Shown here piece after piece: positions 23,017-30,938 of a stretch of 32,111 bases of DNA. Both the position numbers and the translations under genes were made by a program. The notes beneath the pieces were generated by a model. It ran no database searches. It was not told the origin of the DNA and worked only from the letters and a program-made list of their open reading frames with translations. This stretch comes from Chelatococcus composti (lineage in GTDB: Bacteria; Pseudomonadota; Alphaproteobacteria; Rhizobiales; Beijerinckiaceae). Position 1 is the first letter of the stretch, and each line of letters begins with the position of its first letter. The DNA lies in assembly GCF_014201415.1 (NCBI RefSeq), contig NZ_JACHEH010000012.1, forward strand, positions 1-32,111, in the 5' to 3' direction.

Positions 23017-24504
23017 TCACATGCCGCCGAGGCAGACGTACTTCAGCTCGAGGAAGCCCTCGATGCCGTACTTCGAGCCCTCGCGGCCGAGGCCCGACTG
23101 CTTGACGCCGCCGAAGGGCGCCATCTCGTTGGCGAGGAGGCCGGTGTTGACGCCGACCATGCCGCTTTCCAGCGCCTCGGCCACGCGCCAGACCCGCGCC
23201 ATGTCCTTCGCGTAGAAGTAGGCGGCCAGGCCGAACTCCGTGTCGTTGGCCATGGCGATCACCTCCTCGTCGTCGCGGAAGGTGATGATCGGCGCCAGCG
23301 GCGCGAAGGTCTCCTCCTTCGCGACCTTCATGTCCTGGGTGATGCCGGTCATCACCGTCGGCTCGAAGAAGGTGCCGCCGAGCTCGGAGCGCTTGCCGCC
23401 GAGGACGAGCTTGCCACCCTTGGCGAGGGCATCGGCCACGTGCTCCTCCATCTTGGCGACGGCACGCTCGTCAATCAACGGGCCCATGGTGACGCCTTCC
23501 TCGGTGCCGCGGCCGAGCTTGAGCGTGCGCGCCTTGGCCACGAACTTCTCGGTGAAGGCCTCGGCCACCGATGCCTGGACATAGATGCGGTTCGCGCACA
23601 CGCAGGTCTGGCCAGCGTTGCGATACTTGGAGATGATCGCGCCCTCGACGGCGGCATCGAGATCGGCATCGTCGAAGACGATGAAGGGCGCGTTGCCGCC
23701 CAGCTCCAGCGACAGGCGCTTGATGCCGTTGCCGGCCTCGCGCATCAGCCAGCGGCCCACCGCCGTCGAGCCGGTGAAGGTGATCTTGGCGACCTTCGGG
23801 TTGTGGCAGAACTCCTCGCCAATGGGCCGTGCGTCGCCGGTAATGACCGAGAACGCGCCCTTCGGCACGCCCGCCCGCTCGGCGAGCACGGCAAGCGCAA
23901 AGGCCGACAGCGGCGTCTGCGCCGCCGGCTTCAGCACCATGGTGCAGCCGGCCGCCAGCGCCGGGCCGACCTTGCGGGTGATCATGCCGTTGGGGAAGTT
24001 CCACGGCGTGATGGCGGCGCAGACGCCGACCGGTTGCTTCAGCACGACGATGCGCTGGTCGGGTCGGGCGGCGGGAATGATGTCACCGTTGATGCGCTTC
24101 GCCTCTTCCGCGAACCACTCGAGATAGGCGGCGTTGGAGACGATCTCGGCCCGCGCCTCGGCCCGCGGCTTGCCCTGCTCCGAGGTCAGGATCAGCGCCA
24201 GGTCGTCCACATTGGCGAGGATGAGCTCATACCAGCGCCGCAGGATCTGGCTGCGCTCCTTCACCGGGCGCTTCGCCCACTCCTTCTGCGCCGCATGCGC
24301 CGCATCGATGGCGCGCCGGGCGACGTCGGGGCCGAGGTCTGGCACCGTCGCGAGGAGCGCGCCATCGAAGGGATCGGTGACGGCAATGGTCCGGCCGTCC
24401 GGCGCGTCGATCCATTCACCAGCCACATAGGCCTTGTCCGTCAGCAGCGACGGATCCTTGAGGTCGAGCACGCGGCGGCCTGCTGTCTTGTCGTGTACGG
24501 TCAT
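23017..24504 (-). CDS. gabD: NAD(P)-dependent succinate-semialdehyde dehydrogenase-type aldehyde dehydrogenase
   Basis: A 495-residue aldehyde dehydrogenase. Catalytic residues are in place: Asn169 in ITPWNFPN, Lys192 in VLKPA, the NAD motif FTGSTAVGR, Glu267 in LELGGNAP, and nucleophile Cys301 (followed by Cys303) in NAGQTCVCANR. This combination, plus the start TAGRRVLDLKDPSLLTDKAYVAGEW, is typical of GabD, which oxidises succinate semialdehyde to succinate in GABA breakdown. Close relatives act on glutarate semialdehyde or sulfolactaldehyde. The ATG at 24504 overlaps the stop of the TauE-like permease gene by one base (TGATG), so they are co-translated. No GABA aminotransferase is adjacent; the class IV aminotransferase at 17775 is not a GabT. 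Confidence 0.9.
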   Translation of the reverse strand: MTVHDKTAGRRVLDLKDPSLLTDKAYVAGEWIDAPDGRTIAVTDPFDGALLATVPDLGPDVARRAIDAAHAAQKEWAKRPVKERSQILRRWYELILANVDDLALILTSEQGKPRAEARAEIVSNAAYLEWFAEEAKRINGDIIPAARPDQRIVVLKQPVGVCAAITPWNFPNGMITRKVGPALAAGCTMVLKPAAQTPLSAFALAVLAERAGVPKGAFSVITGDARPIGEEFCHNPKVAKITFTGSTAVGRWLMREAGNGIKRLSLELGGNAPFIVFDDADLDAAVEGAIISKYRNAGQTCVCANRIYVQASVAEAFTEKFVAKARTLKLGRGTEEGVTMGPLIDERAVAKMEEHVADALAKGGKLVLGGKRSELGGTFFEPTVMTGITQDMKVAKEETFAPLAPIITFRDDEEVIAMANDTEFGLAAYFYAKDMARVWRVAEALESGMVGVNTGLLANEMAPFGGVKQSGLGREGSKYGIEGFLELKYVCLGGM

Positions 24505-25271
24505 CAATGCACTCCCAGAAGGCGCAGGACGGCGGGGGCGCCGAGCGACACCCCCGACAGGAAGAGGAGGACGAAGACGATGCGCCGCATCACCTGCGGC
24601 GCGATCGGCGGCGGCCAGCGTCGGGCGGTAAAGGTCGCCACCATCACGGCCGGAATGGCAAAGAGGCCTGTCAGCGTCGAGGGCCCCGGCAGATTGCCGG
24701 AGAGGACGACGAGGCTGATGCGGAACACGGCGTTGAGCGCGAAGACGCCGACGAGCGTCTCGCGGATCGTCGCCAGCGTCAGCGGCTGACGGTAGAAGTG
24801 GTAGACGAGTGGCGGGCCGGCCGTGGAGAACAGGCCGCCCATGAGGCCCGCAATGCCGCCGAAGAAGGCGAATGATGCGACGCCGGACTTGTGCGCAAGC
24901 GGCGCCGGCCGCATGGCGAGCTGCAGGCTCGACGCAATGATGACCACGCCGAGCGCGACGCGCAGCACGTCAGCCCGGGTCTCTGCGAGCCATTCCAGCA
25001 GCCAGTAGCCGACAAGGAGCGCCGGCATGCTCGCGGCCATGACGAAGGCGAACTCGCGCCAGGCAACGTCACGCCAGCCCTTGAGCAGCATCTGCGTTGC
25101 GTTGACGAGCGTGAGCACGCTCACAATCAGTGCCGCGTCCGGCAGGGAGAGCAAGCCGGTGAGGCCAACCCCGCCCATGGTGATGAGGCCAAAGGCGAAA
25201 CCGGTGAGGGTCTGGGCATAGGCCGCGGCAAAGGTGAGCGCCAGAAAGCCCATGAGCTCGCCCGGCGACAT
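24504..25271 (-). CDS. TauE/SafE-family (TSUP) membrane permease
   Basis: A 255-residue polytopic membrane protein with about eight hydrophobic segments and the two internal repeats usual for TSUP: AAAYAQTLTGFAFGLITMGG (15-34) and FFGGIAGLMGGLFSTAGPPLVYHFYRQ in the second half, which carries the family GxxxGxxxG(xxG)PP signature. ATG 25271 has GGGGAAG six bases upstream. TSUP proteins export sulfite, sulfoacetate, sulfolactate or other organosulfonates, or import sulfur compounds or carboxylates. Its one-base overlap with the aldehyde dehydrogenase gene suggests that the acid made by that enzyme, or its precursor, is the transported compound (inference). Confidence 0.88.
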   Translation of the reverse strand: MSPGELMGFLALTFAAAYAQTLTGFAFGLITMGGVGLTGLLSLPDAALIVSVLTLVNATQMLLKGWRDVAWREFAFVMAASMPALLVGYWLLEWLAETRADVLRVALGVVIIASSLQLAMRPAPLAHKSGVASFAFFGGIAGLMGGLFSTAGPPLVYHFYRQPLTLATIRETLVGVFALNAVFRISLVVLSGNLPGPSTLTGLFAIPAVMVATFTARRWPPPIAPQVMRRIVFVLLFLSGVSLGAPAVLRLLGVH

Positions 25272-25461
25272 TCAGCGCTTCCCCAGGCTGGCGAAGGGCG
25301 CCGCGGCACCCCGGACGGCCGCACCAAGGCGGGCCCCGCTGACACGGCCCGGCATGGCACGGGCACGTGCATCGCCCCCGAGGTGGAAGGGCGGGCGCTG
25401 CGCGGGCAGGCCGCGGATGGTCGCTTCGTTCACGAGAAACTTCAGGCGGGGCACACGGTGG

Positions 25462-25482
25462 ACGCAGACTCAGCGTCTGCGT
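25462..25482. promoter_or_regulatory. Perfect 8-5-8 palindrome, candidate operator
   Basis: Arms ACGCAGAC (25462-25469) and GTCTGCGT (25475-25482) are exact reverse complements around TCAGC. The site is about 190 bases from the TauE start and 310 bases from the ABC operon start. A hairpin is possible, but it belongs to no known transcript end, so an operator is the better reading. No regulator gene is close by, so the binding protein is unknown. Confidence 0.4.
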
Positions 25483-25513
25483 GCGGAATGTGCCAGCACT
25501 CCATCGCCCTGAT

Positions 25514-25527
25514 CAATCTCCAGATTG
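25514..25527. repeat. Short 6-2-6 palindrome in the divergent control region
   Basis: CAATCT (25514-25519) and AGATTG (25522-25527) are exact reverse complements around CC. The site lies 31 bases from the 25462-25482 palindrome. The size is near what chance could produce, so the regulatory reading is tentative. Confidence 0.25.
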
Positions 25528-25791
25528 TCGCGCAGGGATTGCATCCGGCACATCCTCCCGGTGCGATCAGGTGACGCTCCATCCGCACCCGCCCCGCAGT
25601 CACGGGAATGCGGCGCCGTCATTGAACTGTCATCGCCGCTTCACGGAAACGTCGCGAGCCTTCGCTACGCCGCTCGCAGAAAACCTGTGCCCAATTCTCG
25701 GCCTGTGGCATAACAGAAATAATCGAGCCGCCGATCATTGCCCGAGGACGGTTCATTGAAGTCAGAATGGGCAAAAAGCGATGCGGGGGAC

Positions 25792-26862
25792 ATGGCGGAA
25801 ATCGTCGTCGACAATCTGACAAAGGTCTGGAACAGTGCGCCGGCGGTGGATGGCATCAGCTTTACCTGCGCCTCGGGTGAATTCACCGTCCTGCTCGGCC
25901 CTTCCGGCTGCGGTAAATCGACGACGCTGCGCCTCATCGCCGGGCTGGAGCAGCCGACCGCGGGCACCGTCGCCATCGGGGGGCGGGATGTCACGCGCCG
26001 CTCGCCCGCCGAGCGCGGCATCGCCATGGTGTTCCAGTCCTACGCGCTGTTCCCCCACCTCAGCGTGGCCGAGAACATCCTGTTTGGACTGAAGGTGCGG
26101 GGCGTGCCACGTGCCGAGCGCGACGAGCGGCTGAAGCGGGCGGCCCAGACGCTCGGCCTCACGCATCTTCTCGACCGCAAGCCCGCCGCCCTCTCGGGCG
26201 GCCAGCGCCAGCGCGTCGCCTTGGGCCGCGCCATCGTCGCCGATGCCGCCGTCTGCCTGATGGACGAGCCGCTGTCGAACCTCGACGCGCAGCTGCGGCA
26301 GGAGATGCGCGCCGAGATCCGCAGCCTGCAGCGCCGGCTCGGCATGACGATGATCTACGTCACGCACGACCAGGTGGAAGCCATGACCATGTCCGACCGG
26401 GTGGTGCTGATGCGCGATGGGCGCATCGAGCAGCAGGGAACGCCGGCGGAGCTCTATGACCGCCCGGCGAGCGGCTTCGCCGCCCGCTTCCTCGGCACGC
26501 CGCCCATGAACCTGCTGCCCTGGGCCGTGGGTGCCGGGCTCGTGCCGGGCGCCCTGGCCAACGGCACCGGCGGCAGCATCGGCGTGCGGCCGGAGCGGCT
26601 GCGGCTCGGCCCGCCTGGGCCCGGGCTCACGGCCACGGTCGCGGCCATCGAATATCTCGGCGCCGACACGCTGCTGACCCTCGACGCGGCGGGCGTGAAG
26701 CTCATCGCCCGCACCGACGGGCACGAGCGCCACCGCGTCGGCGAAACCGTCGGCGTGAGCTGCGCGGCAGGTGACCTTCACTTCTTCGACGCGGCCAGCG
26801 GCCGGCGCGTCGAGGCGAACGGCAACGGCTGCAACCGACCCGAACAGGGAGGAGAGGCATGA
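25792..26862 (+). CDS. ABC transporter ATP-binding protein, UgpC/MalK type
   Basis: A 356-residue CUT1-type importer ATPase. Walker A GPSGCGKS (36-43), Q-loop Q82 in VFQSY, signature LSGGQ (134-138), Walker B LMDEP (156-160), switch His192 in VTHD, then a C-terminal OB/TOBE domain from about 235 (PMNLLPWAVG; IGVRPERLRLG, the MalK-type 'GVRPE' motif). I chose ATG 25792 because the frame then starts MAEIVVDNLTKVW; the ribosome site is poor (GGGGGA only one base before it), and in-frame TTGs at 25738 and 25756 cannot be excluded. It is unusual that the ATPase is first in the operon. Its stop overlaps the binding-protein ATG (ATGA). Confidence 0.92.
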   Translation: MAEIVVDNLTKVWNSAPAVDGISFTCASGEFTVLLGPSGCGKSTTLRLIAGLEQPTAGTVAIGGRDVTRRSPAERGIAMVFQSYALFPHLSVAENILFGLKVRGVPRAERDERLKRAAQTLGLTHLLDRKPAALSGGQRQRVALGRAIVADAAVCLMDEPLSNLDAQLRQEMRAEIRSLQRRLGMTMIYVTHDQVEAMTMSDRVVLMRDGRIEQQGTPAELYDRPASGFAARFLGTPPMNLLPWAVGAGLVPGALANGTGGSIGVRPERLRLGPPGPGLTATVAAIEYLGADTLLTLDAAGVKLIARTDGHERHRVGETVGVSCAAGDLHFFDAASGRRVEANGNGCNRPEQGGEA

Positions 26863-28148
26863 AGTTCTTCACGCAGGTTCGCTGCGCGGCAGCCGCGCTT
26901 GCGGCGTCGCTCACGCTCGCCGTCACGCCTGTCTCGGCCCAGACGACGGTCAACATGTACTATCCCGTCGCCGTCGGCGGCCCGATCACCAAGATCATCG
27001 ACAAGATGGTGGCCGATTTCTCGGCCGCGCACCCGGACATCAAGGTCAATCCCATCTATTCCGGCAGCTACCAGGACACGATCACCAAGGTCATCACCGC
27101 GCTCAAGGGCGGCAATGCGCCGGAGTTCGCCGTCATCCTCTCGACGGACATGTTCACGCTGATCGACGAGGACGCCATCGTGCCCTTCGAGGAGCTCGTG
27201 TCGGACGCCGACAAGGCCTGGCTCGACAGCTTCTACGAGGGCTTCATGCTCAACAGCCGCACCGGCGGCAAGACCTGGGGCATCCCCTTCCAGCGCTCCA
27301 CCATCGTGCAGTACTGGAACAAGGATGCCTTCAGGGAGGTGGGCCTCGATCCGGAGGTGCCGCCGACGACCTGGGACGAGATGGTCGCATTCGCCGAGAG
27401 GCTCACCAAGCGCGATGCATCCGGCAACGTCGTCCGCTGGGGCATTCAGATCCCGTCGTCTGGCTTCCCCTACTGGCTGTTCCAGGCGCTGACGACGCAG
27501 AACGACGTCATCCTCGCCAACGAGGCCGGCACCAAGGTGACCTATGACGACCCGCGCGTCGTCGAGGCGCTGCGGTTCTGGGTCGACCTGTCGAGGAAGC
27601 ACAAGGTGCACCCGGAAGGCATCGTCGAGTGGGGCACCACGCCGAAGGATTTCTTCGAGGGCAAGGTCGCCATGATGTGGACGACGACCGGCAACCTCAC
27701 CAATGTGCGCACCAACGCGCCCTTCCCCTTCGGCGTCGCCAAGCTGCCATCCAAGGTGCGCGGCGGCTCGCCCACCGGCGGCGGCAACTTCTACATCTTC
27801 AAGAACGCCTCGCCCGAGCAGCGCAATGCTGCTCTCGCCTTCATCAAGTGGGCGACGGCACCGGAGCAGGCCGCCGCCTGGTCCATCGCCACCGGCTATG
27901 TCGCCGTCACGCCCGCCGCATGGGAGACGGACGCGATGAAGAAGTATGTCGCCGAGTTTCCGGCCGCGGCCGTAGCGCGCGACCAGCTCGACGTTGCGGT
28001 GGCGGAACTGTCGACCCACGACAACCAGCGCGTCACCAAGGCGCTCAACGACGGCCTGCAGGCGGCGCTGACCGGCGCCAAGGATCCGGCCGCGGCCATG
28101 AAGGACGCCCAAGCCGAGGCCGACCGCGTGCTGCGCCCCTTCCAGTGA
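26859..28148 (+). CDS. Extracellular solute-binding protein family 1, UgpB-like
   Basis: A 429-residue periplasmic binding protein with a Sec signal peptide ending VSAQ (about residue 28). GGAGAGG stands just before ATG 26859, which overlaps the ATPase stop. The body resembles UgpB: MVADFSAAHPDIKVNPIYSGSYQDTITKVITALKGG (residues about 49-84), GKTWGIPFQRSTIVQYWNKDAF, LSRKHKVHPEG and a C-terminal PAAAMKDAQAEADRVL. UgpB takes glycerol-3-phosphate or its diesters; close relatives take sugars and oligosaccharides, so the ligand is uncertain. A perfect GC hairpin follows the gene. Confidence 0.92.
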   Translation: MKFFTQVRCAAAALAASLTLAVTPVSAQTTVNMYYPVAVGGPITKIIDKMVADFSAAHPDIKVNPIYSGSYQDTITKVITALKGGNAPEFAVILSTDMFTLIDEDAIVPFEELVSDADKAWLDSFYEGFMLNSRTGGKTWGIPFQRSTIVQYWNKDAFREVGLDPEVPPTTWDEMVAFAERLTKRDASGNVVRWGIQIPSSGFPYWLFQALTTQNDVILANEAGTKVTYDDPRVVEALRFWVDLSRKHKVHPEGIVEWGTTPKDFFEGKVAMMWTTTGNLTNVRTNAPFPFGVAKLPSKVRGGSPTGGGNFYIFKNASPEQRNAALAFIKWATAPEQAAAWSIATGYVAVTPAAWETDAMKKYVAEFPAAAVARDQLDVAVAELSTHDNQRVTKALNDGLQAALTGAKDPAAAMKDAQAEADRVLRPFQ

Positions 28149-28155
28149 CCCTGCC

Positions 28156-28183
28156 GGCCCGCGCGGTTCCGCCAGCGCGGGCC
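28156..28183 (+). terminator. Perfect nine-base-pair GC hairpin after the UgpB-like gene
   Basis: GGCCCGCGC (28156-28164) and GCGCGGGCC (28175-28183) are exact arms around a ten-base loop, beginning seven bases after the binding-protein stop and ending 19 bases before the permease start. CTTTCC follows, not a T-run. Like the malE-malF hairpin, it would stabilise or partly end the binding-protein message, so that binding protein outnumbers permeases (inference). Confidence 0.55.
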
Positions 28184-28202
28184 CTTTCCGCGGACCTTGC
28201 CC

Positions 28203-29078
28203 GTGAGCCGCCTGCGCACCTCGATCCACGCCTCGCTGCTGCTGCTGCCCGCCGTCGTGCTGCTGGCGGCCTTCACACACGTGCCGGCGGTGCGCACCTT
28301 CATTGGCGCGCTCTACACGACGCCGCGCGGCAAGCGGCCGGCCGTGTTCGTCGGCCTCGACAACTACCGCCAGCTCCTCGACGATCCCGTCTTCTGGCAG
28401 GCGATGGCGAACAACGTCTGGTACGCCGCCCTCACCATCCCGCTCTCGGTCGTGCTCGCGCTCGTCATGGCGCTCGCCGTCGATGCCCGCCTGCCCGGCC
28501 GTGCCGCGCTCAGGATGGCCTATTTCACGCCCACCGTGCTGCCGATGATCGCGGTGGCGAACATCTGGCTCTTCTTCTACACGCCGGGCTACGGACTGCT
28601 CGACCAGGTGCTCGGCCTGTTTGGCCTGCCCGAGACGAACTGGCTCGGCTCGCGCGACAGCGCGCTCTACGCCGTCATCGCCGTGGCGGTGTGGAAGGAG
28701 GCCGGCTTCTTCATGATCTTCTACCTCGCCGCCCTGCAGACGATCCCGCACGACCTGCGCGAGGCGGCGGCCATCGAGGGGGCGAGCCGCTTCACCTTCT
28801 TTCGGCGCGTGACCCTGCCGCTCCTGATGCCGACAACGCTCTTCGTGCTGGTGAACGCCGTCATCGGCGCCTTCCGTCTCGTCGACCACATCGTGGTCAT
28901 GACGCGCGGCGGGCCGGACAACGCCACGGCGCTGCTGCTCTACTACATCTACGAGATCGGCTTCCGCTTCTGGGATTCGGCCTACGCGGCGACGCTGACG
29001 ACGGTGCTCCTCGCCATCCTGGCCGTGCTGGCGGCGGTGCAGTTCCTCTTCCTCGAGCGACGGATCCACTATCGATGA
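28203..29078 (+). CDS. ABC transporter permease, UgpA/MalF type
   Basis: A 291-residue permease with six membrane segments, starting SIHASLLLLPAVVLLAAF. The EAA loop reads REAAAIEGASRFTFFRRVTLP. I chose GTG 28203 (MSRLRTSIHASLL); a TTG at 28197 is possible, and neither has a strong ribosome site, which may itself lower permease synthesis. The stop overlaps the next permease's ATG as ATGA. It forms the membrane channel with the 29075-29893 product. Confidence 0.92.
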   Translation: MSRLRTSIHASLLLLPAVVLLAAFTHVPAVRTFIGALYTTPRGKRPAVFVGLDNYRQLLDDPVFWQAMANNVWYAALTIPLSVVLALVMALAVDARLPGRAALRMAYFTPTVLPMIAVANIWLFFYTPGYGLLDQVLGLFGLPETNWLGSRDSALYAVIAVAVWKEAGFFMIFYLAALQTIPHDLREAAAIEGASRFTFFRRVTLPLLMPTTLFVLVNAVIGAFRLVDHIVVMTRGGPDNATALLLYYIYEIGFRFWDSAYAATLTTVLLAILAVLAAVQFLFLERRIHYR

Positions 29079-29893
29079 GCATTGCCGACCGTCCCCCCGG
29101 CGCCATCGAGACGATCGGTGCCTGGCTCCTCGGCCTTCTCTGGATCCTGCCGCTCGCCTATGCGGTGTGGACCGCCTTCCACCCTTCAGCCTATGCCACG
29201 CGCTTCGACCTCCTGGCGCCGCTGACGCTGGAGAATTTCGTCGCCGCGTGGCAGGCGGCGCCCTTCGGCCGCTACCTTTTCAACACCACGGTGATCGTCA
29301 CCATGGTCCTCGCCGGGCAGTTCCTCGTCTGCACGCTCGCGGCCTATGCCTTCGCGCGCTACCGCTTCCCCGGCCAGTCGCTGCTGTTTGCGCTCGTCCT
29401 GATGCAGCTCATGGTGATGCCGGACATCCTCATCGTCGAGAACTACCGTACGATGTTCGCCCTCGGCCTCGTCGACACGCTCGGGGCCGTGGCGCTCCCC
29501 TACATGGCCTCGGCCTTCGGCATCTTCCTCCTGCGCCAGACGTTCATGACAGTGCCGAAGGAGCTGGAGGAAGCCGCCATCGTCGAGGGCTGCTCGAGCC
29601 TCGGCGTCCTCTGGCGGGTCTACGTGCCGCTCGCACGGCCGGTCTTCGTCGCCTACGGCCTCGTCTCCGTGAGCTACCACTGGAACAACTTCCTGTGGCC
29701 GCTCATCGTCACCAACTCGGTCGAGACACGGCCGCTGACGGTGGGGCTCGCGGTCTTCTCCTCCACCGACCAGGGCATCGACTGGTCGATCATCTCGGCC
29801 GCCACGCTGATGACGGCCGCGCCCCTGCTCGTCGCCTTCCTCATCTTCCAGCGCGCCTTCGTCCAGTCCTTCATGCGCGCCGGCATCCGCTGA
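29075..29893 (+). CDS. ABC transporter permease, UgpE/MalG type
   Basis: A 272-residue permease. Membrane segments start with IGAWLLGLLWILPLAYAVWTAF; the conserved EAA loop reads EEAAIVEGCSSLGVLWRVYVPLARP. The C-terminus ends FQRAFVQSFMRAGIR, close to the FxxxFVxGxxxGAVK end usual for this subunit. It is coupled to the UgpA-like gene (ATGA overlap) and is the last gene of the operon. It ends three bases from the stop of the convergent amidohydrolase, leaving no room for a separate terminator. Confidence 0.92.
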   Translation: MSIADRPPGAIETIGAWLLGLLWILPLAYAVWTAFHPSAYATRFDLLAPLTLENFVAAWQAAPFGRYLFNTTVIVTMVLAGQFLVCTLAAYAFARYRFPGQSLLFALVLMQLMVMPDILIVENYRTMFALGLVDTLGAVALPYMASAFGIFLLRQTFMTVPKELEEAAIVEGCSSLGVLWRVYVPLARPVFVAYGLVSVSYHWNNFLWPLIVTNSVETRPLTVGLAVFSSTDQGIDWSIISAATLMTAAPLLVAFLIFQRAFVQSFMRAGIR

Positions 29894-29896
29894 GGC

Positions 29897-30811
29897 TCAG
29901 CCGATGCCCTCGAGGCGATAGATCCTGATTGCGTTGCCGCTGAAGAGCTTTGCCTGCTCCTCGCGCGGCAGGTCCGCCACGGCAGCGCGGAACCCATCGA
30001 TGATCGTATCGAAATCGCCGACGAGGCTGTCCACCGGGAAGTTGGAGGCGAACATGGCCCGGTCGGTGCCGAAGATATCGATGGCCTCGCGGATGATGGG
30101 GCGGTTGTCCTCGAGCCGCCACGGCCGGCCGCGAAGGCCGAGCCCCGAGATCTTGATGGCCGCGTGCGGCAGGCGTGCGAAGTGCCGCAGCGCCGCCCGC
30201 CAGCCGGCGATCCCCTCGGGCGAGCGGTCGGCCGGCAAGCCGGTGTGATTGAGGATGATGGGTATGTCCGGGTGACGTTCGGCGAGGGCAGCCGCCTCTT
30301 CCAGATGCCACCAGGGTGTCTGCAGGTCGAAGCTGAAGCCATGGCGCGCAAGCAGGGCATAGCCGCGGGCGAAGGCCGGATCGCCCATCGAGCCGGGCTC
30401 GCCGGGGCGGGCGGCATCCGGACGGGCGGCACTGCGCGGCTTGTGGCGCACGCCGCGCACGAAAGAGAAGGCGGCCTGCGCGGCGAGCACCTCCTCCACG
30501 TCGTCGGCGTCGAGCCAGGCCTGCGCCACATGCGCCGCCGGCGTGCCGTGGCGCTCGCGCAGGCGGGCGAGCCACGCCGTCTCACCCACCGGATCGCGCC
30601 GGTCCCACTCGCCTTCCATGGTCACGGAGGCGATGACGTTCTGTCGCGCGGCGACGGCCTGATAGTCCGCGACGAGGAAGGGACGGCGGATGGCGCTGTA
30701 GTCACCGTAGCGGAACGGGATCATCGGCTCCTCGACGAGCCACGGATGCGGGTTCGCCGGAGGATCCCAGAAATGATGGTGGGCGTCGACGAAGGGCAGT
30801 CGTTCCGTCAC
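29897..30811 (-). CDS. Amidohydrolase-2 family protein (sugar-lactonase-like TIM barrel)
   Basis: A 304-residue TIM-barrel hydrolase. I chose GTG 30811 because AAGGAGG lies seven bases upstream; translation then starts (M)TERLPFVDAHHHFWDP. The HHHFWDP start (His11-13), IILNHTGLP in the middle and FASNFPVDSL near residue 260 are the signature of the L-fuconolactonase/2-pyrone-4,6-dicarboxylate lactonase-like branch. These enzymes open sugar-acid or muconolactone-type lactones, some without metal. The gene follows a TTT binding protein on the same strand by 127 bases, so it may open a lactone of the imported acid. Substrate unknown. Confidence 0.85.
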   Translation of the reverse strand: MTERLPFVDAHHHFWDPPANPHPWLVEEPMIPFRYGDYSAIRRPFLVADYQAVAARQNVIASVTMEGEWDRRDPVGETAWLARLRERHGTPAAHVAQAWLDADDVEEVLAAQAAFSFVRGVRHKPRSAARPDAARPGEPGSMGDPAFARGYALLARHGFSFDLQTPWWHLEEAAALAERHPDIPIILNHTGLPADRSPEGIAGWRAALRHFARLPHAAIKISGLGLRGRPWRLEDNRPIIREAIDIFGTDRAMFASNFPVDSLVGDFDTIIDGFRAAVADLPREEQAKLFSGNAIRIYRLEGIG

Positions 30812-30911
30812 GCTCGTGCCTCCTTCTGTCCGCAACGACACGCCGCCGCAGCAGGACGTGCCGGGCGGCGCGAGACGGCCCGCCGGCGAGCCGCCCCGAT
30901 ACCGTCCGCGT

Positions 30912-30930
30912 CAGCCCGCCTGGCAGGCTG
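30912..30930 (-). terminator. GC hairpin directly after the second TTT binding-protein gene
   Basis: On the minus strand CAGCCTGC (30930-30923) folds onto GCGGGCTG (30919-30912): eight pairs including one G-U, with the three-base loop CAG. It starts eight bases after the stop codon at 30939-30941. No T-run follows. It resembles the hairpins at 9181 and 28156 in position relative to a binding-protein gene. Confidence 0.4.
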
Positions 30931-30938
30931 CGCGAAGG

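Larger units (their letters stand above)
25272..25791. promoter_or_regulatory. 520-base divergent control region between the TauE/gabD and Ugp-type operons
   Basis: I see no convincing gene here: short open frames on both strands lack family resemblance. It contains two palindromes, ACGCAGAC-N5-GTCTGCGT (25462-25482) and CAATCT-CC-AGATTG (25514-25527), and a distinctly AT-richer patch (about 25700-25760, with GGCATAACAGAAATAATCG) just before the ABC operon. Promoters for both divergent operons are expected here, the plus-strand one in the AT-rich patch. I cannot assign exact -35/-10 boxes. Confidence 0.5.

Noticed and set aside
22813-24789. A 658-codon open frame on the plus strand opposite gabD and TauE
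   Set aside because: Antisense shadow of clear genes; the composition (repeated Arg, His, Leu-Gly) is not that of a real protein.
25272-25454. A 60-codon minus-strand frame (starts PRLKFLVNEATIRG) ending just before the TauE gene
   Set aside because: It needs a GTG start without a clear ribosome site and I recognise no family; a small leader peptide cannot be excluded but is not supported.
26778-29069. A 763-codon open frame on the minus strand opposite the Ugp-type operon
   Set aside because: It is antisense to four well-supported transporter genes, is rich in Arg/Gly/His/Asp-Glu low-complexity stretches and has no family resemblance; it follows from GC-rich third positions.
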